From Bacillota bacterium (GTDB lineage: Bacteria > Bacillota > Bacilli > Bacillales_B > DSM-18226), in NCBI GenBank assembly GCA_030705665.1, contig JAUZQA010000277.1, forward strand, positions 1 to 5,891: a DNA stretch of 5,891 nt, in the 5' to 3' direction. The translations under genes were made by a program, and so were the position numbers. Position 1 is the stretch's first letter. The number at the start of each line of letters is the position of its first letter. The notes beneath the pieces are model-generated. The model was not told the DNA's origin. It was given only the letters and a program-made list of their open reading frames with translations, and did not search any database. This document shows, piece by piece, positions 1 to 5,613 of the stretch.

Positions 1-179
1 TCTCATGTATAATCAGCTTTCATCCTAATTTGTAAGCACTTTTTCAAGCTTTTAAACCTAAATGGCTTTTCCTTTTAACTATATGCTTTTTTTATTTCTC
101 TTCCAACTCCTTTTTAAGATTTAGACTAGCAATTTGCATCCACTACTTTAAATATTAAAACCTAGTTAAAGTGAACAGC
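1..179. other. AT-rich stretch without a supportable gene
   Basis: This end of the window lies downstream of the terminator that closes the minus-strand gene block. Both strands are full of short poly-T/poly-A runs and stop codons. The only start with an open frame of note is a 15-codon minus-strand ORF from an ATG near position 141, with no good ribosome binding site, which I do not call. A TATAAT hexamer occurs on the plus strand at 8-13, but no plausible -35 element or gene goes with it inside the window. I see no repeat, RNA gene or recognisable regulatory element here. The next gene to the left, if there is one, starts outside the window. Confidence 0.5.
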
Positions 180-215
180 AAAACAGCACCTTCCCAGTAG
201 TGGAGAAGATGCTGT
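180..215 (-). terminator. Rho-independent terminator closing the flavoprotein transcription unit
   Basis: The arms at 183-193 and 205-215 form an 11-bp stem, with an inner CCA/TGG extension (194-196 with 201-203) around a GTAG loop. The one imperfect pair (C189 opposite A209) is a mismatch in plus-strand RNA but a U:G wobble in minus-strand RNA. The stem is therefore complete only when read from the genes to the right. On the minus strand it is followed by UUUU and a further U-containing stretch. The U tract is short, so termination may be incomplete. It lies about 80 bases past the stop codon of the flavoprotein gene. Confidence 0.7.
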
Positions 216-295
216 CCTATTTTCAATTTACTTATAATACGATTCACCGTAAATTTTTGCATTCCCACACTATGGGGCTGTTTAACTTGATGTCC

Positions 296-1201
296 TCAAA
301 CTTCTTTTTCATTCATTAAACTCTTATGTATCCAAATAGCTGCCGCAGAACCGTCACCCATAGCTATCGTCACTTGTTCCGAATGAGCAGCCAAATCACC
401 TGCTGCCCATACATTGGGTATATTCGTCATTTTGGTTCGAGGGTTGACAACAATATGCTGATTTTCAAGAAGTTCTACCCCTAATTGCTTCGCAAGGTTC
501 GACTTCACTTCATTCCCCCCAAAGGCAATAAAGCCGCGTTCTCCCATAATCTTCTTTCCACTTTTCAGGACAAATCCTTGTAGATAAGAATTTTCTGCCA
601 TGACCTTTTGGATGGTTTCTTCAACATAACGAATCCGATGAACCTTAAGTTCGTTTAATAGGTGTTCTGATATCTCCGTCAGTTCATGATTGATATAGAT
701 AAGATCTTGTGTCCAATAAGAAAGGGTTAGGGCCATCTGGGCTCCTACATTTCCTGCGCCAATCACAATCGTAGTTTTATTCTTCACTTCATAGCCATCA
801 CAATCCGGACAAACATAAACGCTTATACCTAGACAGGGTAGAAGCTCAGGAAATGCAGGTATCCTGTCCATTACCCCGGTTGCCAATAACAATCGCTTTG
901 ATACATATTGGGAGCCGGTTTTTATCGTGAGCCGAAATCCCTTGTCAACCTTTTCAGCACTGACAACCTTTTCGGATTTAAACTCTACCCCCAGTTTTTC
1001 TGCTTGCCTTTTTCCAATCTGACGAAGTTCTTGCCCACTAATGCCATTTGGCCAACCTAATATATTATGATAACTCTTACATAATGTGGATCGGCCATGA
1101 TTTGAATCAATGACAAGAACTTTATGTTTATATCTGCCCAATTGAATAGCTGCTTGAAGACCAGCAATACCGCCACCTACAATAATACATTCATAATTCA
1201 C
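296..1201 (-). CDS. Thioredoxin-reductase-like NAD(P)/FAD-dependent oxidoreductase
   Basis: This is a cytoplasmic two-dinucleotide-domain flavoprotein of the low-molecular-weight thioredoxin reductase fold. Numbered from the GTG start (301 aa), it has an FAD-binding GGGIAG at 9-14, a redox-active CPDC (Cys131, Cys134) followed by DGYE, an NAD(P)-binding GAGNVG at 148-153, and a C-terminal FAD-contacting AAGD at 266-269. The length fits the family (about 300-320 aa). The HRRxxxR signature that contacts the NADPH phosphate in classical TrxB is absent (the region reads INHELTE), so it is probably not the housekeeping thioredoxin reductase. It is more like the TrxR-like/dithiol-oxidase relatives with a CPxCDGYE motif; the substrate is unknown. 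I chose GTG at 1199-1201 because an AAAGGGG site lies 8 bases upstream and the FAD motif then falls at the usual distance from the N-terminus. A TTG at 1246 would add 15 residues (316 aa) and cannot be excluded. It follows the methyltransferase gene closely and is probably co-transcribed with it. Confidence 0.88.
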   Translation of the reverse strand: MNYECIIVGGGIAGLQAAIQLGRYKHKVLVIDSNHGRSTLCKSYHNILGWPNGISGQELRQIGKRQAEKLGVEFKSEKVVSAEKVDKGFRLTIKTGSQYVSKRLLLATGVMDRIPAFPELLPCLGISVYVCPDCDGYEVKNKTTIVIGAGNVGAQMALTLSYWTQDLIYINHELTEISEHLLNELKVHRIRYVEETIQKVMAENSYLQGFVLKSGKKIMGERGFIAFGGNEVKSNLAKQLGVELLENQHIVVNPRTKMTNIPNVWAAGDLAAHSEQVTIAMGDGSAAAIWIHKSLMNEKEV

Positions 1202-1209
1202 AGGTAGAT

Positions 1210-1216
1210 CCCCTTT
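1210..1216 (-). promoter_or_regulatory. Ribosome binding site supporting the GTG start of the flavoprotein
   Basis: AAAGGGG on the minus strand lies 8 bases before the GTG at 1199-1201. A competing site, AGGGG at 1256-1260, overlaps the stop codon of the upstream methyltransferase (TAG, 1259-1261) and lies 9 bases before a TTG at 1244-1246. Both are well spaced. The GTG is preferred from the usual position of the FAD motif, but translational coupling through the TTG start is possible. Confidence 0.55.
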
Positions 1217-1258
1217 CTTGGACCCTTTACATAGAAAGGTGTTCAACCTTAATTTCCC

Positions 1259-2455
1259 CTATTGCATATTCTTTATAAAAACAACCTTGAGATAGTTGCC
1301 CTCTGGGAATTCTTTTATTGTTTTAAAGTCTTTCGGAAGGGAAAATTCCTCAACTAGCTGATATTTCCTGTTTGTTTCTCTATATGCCTGATCAATAAAA
1401 CTTTTAAACTTTTTCATATTAAAAGAGCTTGAATTGGTGGAGGCAACGATCATCCCCTCATCTTTTGTTATAGAAATAGCTTCCTTTAATAGATTTTTGT
1501 AGTCCTTTTCAGCGCTGAATACCATCTTCTTTGACCTTGCGAAGCTTGGTGGGTCCAGGATCACCATATCAAACGCCAGCTGCTTTTTCACCGCATACTT
1601 AAAGTAATGGAACACATCTTCAACAATGATATCCTGTGAGCCATCATCTATTCCGTTCAAACGAAACTGCTCAATGGTCTTGTTTAAGCTTCTATTTGCT
1701 AAATCCACACTTGTCGTTTTAACTGCGCCTCCTAAGGCAGCAAATACTGAAAACGCACCAGTGTAGGAAAAGGTGTTCAGTACGGTCATATCCTTCGCAT
1801 AAGCATCGCGGATTCTTTTTCTGACATCCCTTTGATCTAAAAATACACCAACCATCGCACTTTCATTTAAGTAAACAGCAAAGTTTACCCCATTTTCTTT
1901 TACGATAATCGGGAAGGTTCCTCTTTCTCCCGTTACGAAATCATCTTCTTCAATATATTTTCCGCTGACATCAAATCTTTTCTTTTGGTAAATGGCTTTA
2001 AATTCAACCAATTCTTTCAGAGCATTGATAATATACTCCCGAAAGCGGTAGATTCCTTTGCTATACCAGTTGATTAAGTAGTAGCCATCAAAATACTCTA
2101 TGGTTAATCCGCCTAAACCATCGCCTTCGCCATTTACGACTCTGAAGGCATTGGTATCAGGACTATTAAAAAACGGTTCTCGATATTTGATCGCATCTCT
2201 CAATTTATTCACAAAAAACCTTTGGTCGATCTGCTCATTCTCGTTTCGACTAAGAACCCACCCGTAGCCTTTGTTTTGTTTACCAAAATAGCCTTTTGCG
2301 ATGAACCTGTTCTTTTCATCAACGAGACGGATAATGGTTCCTTCCTTAGTATCTTCGTTCAAATTAAGGATAGCTTCCTTCGATATGAGCGGATAACCGC
2401 TTTTATATTTATTTGCAAACTTGCCCTTTACCGTCAAAGCAACATCTTTTTTCAT
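1259..2455 (-). CDS. Class I SAM-dependent rRNA methyltransferase, RlmI/YwbD-like (PUA plus Rossmann domains)
   Basis: This 398-aa protein has the COG1092 layout. An N-terminal PUA-like RNA-binding region (about 5-75) is followed by a linker domain and a SAM-dependent methyltransferase domain (about 195-398). Visible motifs are GVFLDQR (203-209), the SAM-binding NTFSYTGAFS (227-236), the acidic end of strand 2 in SVDL (Asp251), and the DPPSFARSKK catalytic-loop motif (301-310). E. coli RlmI in this family makes m5C1962 in 23S rRNA using a cysteine. This protein contains no cysteine anywhere; the equivalent C-terminal motif reads ASTNSSSF (338-345). A cysteine-dependent m5C reaction is therefore unlikely. 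As I recall, the B. subtilis YwbD and S. aureus RlmQ proteins of this family make an m7G in 23S rRNA, which would fit, but orthology is an inference. The ATG has an AGGA-type site about 7 bases upstream. The gene lies 92 bases after rlmH, so two rRNA modification genes are adjacent. Confidence 0.92.
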   Translation of the reverse strand: MKKDVALTVKGKFANKYKSGYPLISKEAILNLNEDTKEGTIIRLVDEKNRFIAKGYFGKQNKGYGWVLSRNENEQIDQRFFVNKLRDAIKYREPFFNSPDTNAFRVVNGEGDGLGGLTIEYFDGYYLINWYSKGIYRFREYIINALKELVEFKAIYQKKRFDVSGKYIEEDDFVTGERGTFPIIVKENGVNFAVYLNESAMVGVFLDQRDVRKRIRDAYAKDMTVLNTFSYTGAFSVFAALGGAVKTTSVDLANRSLNKTIEQFRLNGIDDGSQDIIVEDVFHYFKYAVKKQLAFDMVILDPPSFARSKKMVFSAEKDYKNLLKEAISITKDEGMIVASTNSSSFNMKKFKSFIDQAYRETNRKYQLVEEFSLPKDFKTIKEFPEGNYLKVVFIKNMQ

Positions 2456-2547
2456 CTTGTCATCCTATCAAAATTTTTTTATCGCACTCAATATTGAATA
2501 CAATCATTTCGCGATTCTTCTATGCTGAACATACTATAAAAGACCAT

Positions 2548-3027
2548 TTACTTATGGTACGGTTCACCCCGATTAATCCGAAAAGCACGATAGATCTGCT
2601 CTACCAGAATGAGCCTCATTAGTTGGTGGGGGAAGGTCATTTTTGAGAATGAAAGCTGATCGTTTGACCGTTTTAATACTTCATCACTTAGCCCTAATGA
2701 TCCGCCAATCACAAAGGCCAACTTACTTTTGCCGTAAGTTGCTAACTTATCCAGCGAATCTGCCAACTCTTCGGATGATTGCATTTTTCCATTGATAGCT
2801 AAGGCAATCACATGGGCATCATTGCTGATCTTGGCCAAAATTCTCTCGCCTTCTTTTTGCTTAACCTGCTCCATTTCTAATTCACTTAATTCTTCAGGTG
2901 CCTTTTCATCAGCAACCTCGATGATTTCCACTTTTGCATAGGAGGTTAACCGTTTCAAATATTCCTCAATGCCTTGTTTCAAATACTTTTCCTTTAGTTT
3001 TCCGACCGTTACTATCGAGATATTCAC
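2548..3027 (-). CDS. rlmH: 23S rRNA (pseudouridine1915-N3)-methyltransferase RlmH
   Basis: This 159-aa protein is full length and matches Bacillus RlmH (YydA, the staphylococcal OrfX) from end to end. It is a small SPOUT-class methyltransferase that acts as a homodimer on assembled ribosomes and methylates the pseudouridine at E. coli position 1915 in helix 69 of 23S rRNA, using SAM. The SAM-binding trefoil-knot region is visible: ALAINGK (75-81), [10 protein letters not shown] (105-114), then [20 protein letters not shown] (132-151) and the invariant C-terminal RGEPYHK. The start is GTG (3025-3027), giving the family's MNIxIVTxGK N-terminus, with AAAGGG (3037-3042) 9 bases upstream. A degenerate DnaA box (3027-3035) occupies the gap between this site and the start codon. 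The gene follows the CxxH/CxxC-type gene after 101 bases, the usual Bacillus order. Its 3' end is the integration site of SCC elements in staphylococci; no such insertion is visible here. Confidence 0.97.
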   Translation of the reverse strand: MNISIVTVGKLKEKYLKQGIEEYLKRLTSYAKVEIIEVADEKAPEELSELEMEQVKQKEGERILAKISNDAHVIALAINGKMQSSEELADSLDKLATYGKSKLAFVIGGSLGLSDEVLKRSNDQLSFSKMTFPHQLMRLILVEQIYRAFRINRGEPYHK

Positions 3028-3240
3028 AATCCACAGCCCTTTACATATGGTTTACAAACAGTTTACAAACAACTTATGCACAGGATTTATCCACATATCC
3101 ACATTTTTTATCCACATTTTGTGGCAGATCATTCGTTCGCCACAACATATGTAGCAGGTTTTGGGCAATATTCACAGGCTGTTGATAAATTATCCACATC
3201 TAATTTTGTGAATATCGGAAATGTCCCGCATTTATCCACA
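3027..3240. promoter_or_regulatory. DnaA-box cluster upstream of and within the gene before rlmH
   Basis: Four exact TTATCCACA boxes lie on the plus strand at 3087-3095, 3108-3116, 3190-3198 and 3232-3240. One-mismatch boxes are TTATGCACA at 3074-3082, ATATCCACA at 3095-3103 and, on the minus strand, TTATCAACA at 3180-3188. CAATCCACA at 3027-3035 has two mismatches. In the core the box starts are 13, 8 and 13 bases apart, so alternate boxes are 21 bp (two helical turns) apart on the same DNA face. TTATCCACA is the consensus for the replication initiator DnaA. As I recall, B. subtilis has a few DnaA-box clusters outside oriC, one at yydA (rlmH). The likely roles are DnaA titration or DnaA-dependent control of rlmH; neither can be told apart from the sequence. 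Confidence 0.85.
3050..3071. repeat. Perfect 11-bp tandem repeat GTTTACAAACA x2
   Basis: Two exact copies of GTTTACAAACA lie head to tail (3050-3060 and 3061-3071), directly beside the DnaA-box core and upstream of the rlmH ribosome binding site. Each copy has a GTTT..AAAC dyad character. The 11-bp period would place both copies on about the same face of the helix, as expected for paired protein-binding sites, but I do not recognise the binding protein. Confidence 0.7.
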
Positions 3241-3290
3241 ATTGTATCTAAGGCAATCTCGACACACTCTTCACAACAATATATCTTCAT
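3129..3290 (-). CDS. CxxH/CxxC-family small protein (YyzF-like), with Cys in place of the CxxH His
   Basis: This 53-aa ORF runs from the ATG at 3288-3290 to a TGA at 3129-3131. AAAGGTG (3298-3304) lies about 7 bases upstream. The sequence has the YyzF/BA_5709-family pattern: an N-terminal YCCEE-x-VE segment (4-11), then ALDTIVDK (13-20), then LSTACEYC (35-42), ending in ATYVVANE. The second motif (C39-E-Y-C42) is intact. The first, normally CxxH, reads C6-E-E-C9, and further cysteines occur at 5 and 21. Four paired Cys ligands would still suit a zinc site, which is inference. The function of the family is unknown. It has no signal peptide or membrane segment, so it is cytoplasmic. Its position directly upstream of rlmH is the conserved Bacillus arrangement and supports the identification. 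Two exact DnaA boxes lie inside its coding sequence. Confidence 0.85.
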   Translation of the reverse strand: MKIYCCEECVEIALDTIVDKCGTFPIFTKLDVDNLSTACEYCPKPATYVVANE

Positions 3291-3325
3291 CTTTCTTTCA
3301 CCTTTCTGTCCATGACTCTTCTCGT

Positions 3326-3356
3326 ATCATATCACATGGGCATTATAATAACCCAA
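3326..3356 (-). promoter_or_regulatory. Candidate promoter of the small Cys protein-rlmH unit (proximal)
   Basis: On the minus strand an extended -10 element, TGATATGAT (3326-3334), lies 36 bases upstream of the ATG. A weak -35-like TTGGGT (3351-3356) is 19 bases from the TATGAT hexamer. The extended -10 could compensate for the poor -35 and long spacer. This is pattern matching only. Confidence 0.35.
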
Positions 3357-3376
3357 ATGAAAACATTTTTAGTCTT

Positions 3377-3405
3377 TTTATAGGATGTTTTACCATTAAA
3401 GTCAT
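3377..3405 (-). promoter_or_regulatory. Candidate sigma-A promoter overlapping the end of the GH2 gene
   Basis: On the minus strand ATGACT (3400-3405) and TATAAA (3377-3382) are separated by exactly 17 bases, a good spacing for a vegetative promoter. The -35 element overlaps the stop codon of the GH2 gene (TGA, 3402-3404). A transcript from here would have a leader of about 80 bases before the small Cys protein. This is a four-of-six and five-of-six match, so it remains a candidate. Confidence 0.35.
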
Positions 3406-5609
3406 TTAACAATCCAATTTAAAACATGATCTTTTACGTTTGTTCCATCCGCACTTTTTGCTGCTGCAACTACCACATTTCCACTGTTCTTAAGCTCTAC
3501 ATGATTCCAGATGAATACACCAGGCTGCTGCAATTTTCCTTGTCCATAATTCTTGCCGTTTACCGTTAACGTAACTTTATTGACGTTAGAATAAACCTTA
3601 ATAGGTGAAATCCTTTCTTTTCTATTCATGTATCTTCTGCTGGTGATATAAACAAATGGCTCTGTCTTATTCCATTGTGCTTTATAAAAATAGAATGCAT
3701 CCTTTTTAAGTTTCCGATCAAAGGTGATTAGTCCTTTGTCATTGATCCCTGGATTGTTTCCCTCATTTCTCCAATCAGAACCAAAATCAAACATAGCCCA
3801 TACATAAGTTGTCCATAATTCCGGGTGTTTCGTAAGAATCCCATAGGAACGTTCATGAAAAACACTTTGATATTCCTCGGGGTGCCATTGCCCTATTGCT
3901 TTTTTGCCATCCCATTTAAACCGCTGCTCAATCAGCTGGTGCTGTGAGGGATTTGCTCCCGCACCATATTCTGAAATCCCTAATTTGGCGTCAGGATATT
4001 TTTTATGAAGGCTTGTAATAGCTGTCTCTAAATCACTAATTTGGGGAGTATACCATCCAAAGTAAAAATTCAAGGAAGAAAGTTCAATGAACTTAGCTAT
4101 TTTATTTTTACCGCCACCTGCCGCTGTATTGGCTCCCCAATCAAGCTGTTCCTCCATTTTGGGTGTTAAAGGGATTCCTTCTGTTGCGGGCACTCCCATA
4201 ATTGCCTGTGAAACAAATCTTTCAGGATCAAGTTTCATTGCGGTATCCGCCAGATCCTGCAGTAATTTCGTCACCTGCTGATATTGAACATCTTTTGGAA
4301 TAGCAGAACCTGGTATATAGCCTCCAAATGCCCCTAATTCATTTTGAAGCCCCCAAGTGACAATGGAAGGATGATGGTTATTTTGCTTAATCATTTCTGT
4401 TAATTGCCGTTTTGTATTTTCGGCAAATTCTGTAGTAGTTCTCATTTCATTTACGAAAGGAATTTCAGTCCAAACTATCAATCCCATTTCATCTGCTTTC
4501 TCATATACAAACTGTGATTGCGGATAGTGTGCAGTTCGAATGGTGTTTGCCCCAATTTCCTTGATTAATTCAAAATCTTTTGCTCTTATTTTGTCAGGAA
4601 TGGCATTACCAAATCCTGCTCGGTCCTGATTAATAGCAACGCCATGAAGGGGATAGCTGTTACCGTTTAGAAAAAATCCCTTCTTAGGATCAATGGTATA
4701 ATAACGAAAGCCTATTTTCTCTTTTACCTGGTCGATCACTTGCCCTTTTCTTATCACAGTTGCAGTTACTGTATATAGATAGGGGTCTTTCATTCCGTTC
4801 CACAAATGTGGCCCCCTTACACTTATGGTACCGGTAAAAATCGCTTTACCACGTAATTCTGACTTCTTTTCATCCGCCGTTAACTTTGTTGATGCAACTC
4901 TTTTCCCCTGACCATCGCTGATGGATGCTTTCACCATTACCTTTTGGTCCTCTGACTTAACTGGTACCTTTATAGAAACTTGTGCATTGTTCTTGATTGA
5001 CTTGGAATTAGGGATACTGACATATACCCCTTTTGAACCATCATCCTGTACATCGATATGGGTTGGATCCGTAACAAGCAGATTAATCCCTCGGTATAGG
5101 CCGCCATAAAAAGTGAAGTCCCCGCTCAACGGGATTATATCCTTTGTTTCATTGTTTACTCGTATTGTGATAAGATTCATTTTTCCATAATTAACATCGT
5201 CAGTAATCTCGACTGTAAAAGCAGTATAACCGCCTTTATGGGTAATAGTTGATTTTCCATTGATAAATACTTCTGCTTCCTTATTGGCTGCAGCTAGTTG
5301 GAGGTATAAGGATTTTCCTTGATAATTTTTCGGAATATTAATCTCTTTTTGATACCAGCTGTCACCTCTATAGTAATTGTTGCCGCCGTCAGTGCCATCT
5401 TTTGCATTCCATGTATGCGGCAAGTGGACCACTTTCCAGTTTTCCTTATCTCCTTGTGGACCCTTATGAAATCTCCAATTATCGTTAAGGCTAATGATCA
5501 GCCTTCCAAATTCGTCATTGTGATTTTCAGCATTCGCTTTTGGTGTCAGGCAAATTAGGAAAAAAAGCAGGAAGAGAATTACTTTTCTTTGCGTTATTAT
5601 TATCATCAT
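3402..5609 (-). CDS. Secreted glycoside hydrolase family 2 enzyme (beta-galactosidase/beta-glucuronidase type)
   Basis: This 735-aa protein has all GH2 domains. A signal peptide (K9, hydrophobic core 10-22, likely cleavage after ANA at 27) is followed by a jelly-roll sugar-binding domain (about 36-182, with LPHTWN at 63-68 and YRG-x-x-WY at 80-86) and an Ig-like domain (about 186-305). Next is a TIM barrel (about 308-610), then a C-terminal Ig-like domain (about 645-735). The expected acid/base is Glu424 in WGLQNE, and the likely nucleophile is Glu547 in GISEYG. Barrel landmarks GANTIRTAHYP (353-363) and VWTEIPF (379-385) are intact, so it is probably active. It hydrolyses terminal beta-glycosides outside the cell; the exact sugar cannot be read from sequence. 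There is no lipobox, LPxTG or cell-wall domain, so it is probably released or loosely held. The first of two adjacent ATGs (5607-5609) is 10 bases from AAGGGAG (5620-5626); the second is equally possible. The gene is separated from the upstream gene by a strong terminator and appears to be a single-gene unit beside the conserved rlmH cluster. Confidence 0.93.
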   Translation of the reverse strand: MMIIITQRKVILFLLFFLICLTPKANAENHNDEFGRLIISLNDNWRFHKGPQGDKENWKVVHLPHTWNAKDGTDGGNNYYRGDSWYQKEINIPKNYQGKSLYLQLAAANKEAEVFINGKSTITHKGGYTAFTVEITDDVNYGKMNLITIRVNNETKDIIPLSGDFTFYGGLYRGINLLVTDPTHIDVQDDGSKGVYVSIPNSKSIKNNAQVSIKVPVKSEDQKVMVKASISDGQGKRVASTKLTADEKKSELRGKAIFTGTISVRGPHLWNGMKDPYLYTVTATVIRKGQVIDQVKEKIGFRYYTIDPKKGFFLNGNSYPLHGVAINQDRAGFGNAIPDKIRAKDFELIKEIGANTIRTAHYPQSQFVYEKADEMGLIVWTEIPFVNEMRTTTEFAENTKRQLTEMIKQNNHHPSIVTWGLQNELGAFGGYIPGSAIPKDVQYQQVTKLLQDLADTAMKLDPERFVSQAIMGVPATEGIPLTPKMEEQLDWGANTAAGGGKNKIAKFIELSSLNFYFGWYTPQISDLETAITSLHKKYPDAKLGISEYGAGANPSQHQLIEQRFKWDGKKAIGQWHPEEYQSVFHERSYGILTKHPELWTTYVWAMFDFGSDWRNEGNNPGINDKGLITFDRKLKKDAFYFYKAQWNKTEPFVYITSRRYMNRKERISPIKVYSNVNKVTLTVNGKNYGQGKLQQPGVFIWNHVELKNSGNVVVAAAKSADGTNVKDHVLNWIVK

Positions 5610-5613
5610 CTAC

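Noticed and set aside
100..145. 15-codon minus-strand ORF
   Set aside because: No convincing ribosome binding site before its ATG, very short, and located after a terminator.
262..275. Second hairpin CCCA/TGGG after the flavoprotein stop codon
   Set aside because: Only a 4-bp stem and no U tract.
2541..2556. Terminator after rlmH
   Set aside because: ACCAT/ATGGT around the stop codon is only a 5-bp AT-rich stem followed by CUUUUA; too weak to call.
2541..2560. Possible SCC-type attachment site at the 3' end of rlmH
   Set aside because: The CATAAGTAA end resembles the staphylococcal orfX terminus only because the C-terminal residues (PYHK) are conserved. There is no second copy, no recombinase, and a normal gene starts 92 bases later.
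2222..2622. Plus-strand ORFs opposite the methyltransferase start and the rlmH end
   Set aside because: They overlap well-supported minus-strand genes, have no family-like sequence and no good ribosome binding sites.
3027..3240. The DnaA cluster as the replication origin itself
   Set aside because: No dnaA or dnaN gene, no clear AT-rich unwinding element with DnaA-trio repeats, and the neighbours are those of the yydA region. It fits a secondary cluster better.
2934..3409. Overlapping plus-strand ORFs across the DnaA cluster
   Set aside because: They arise from the open character of the repeated TTATCCACA DNA and lie opposite rlmH and the small Cys protein gene; no coding signature.
4087..5558. 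Plus-strand ORFs of 62-79 codons inside the GH2 gene
   Set aside because: They are antisense shadows of a full-length GH2 gene with intact motifs.
5534..5609. Lipoprotein signal in the GH2 enzyme
   Set aside because: Cys20 follows F-L-I, not the small residue required before a lipobox cysteine, and a good signal peptidase I site (ANA, 25-27) follows.
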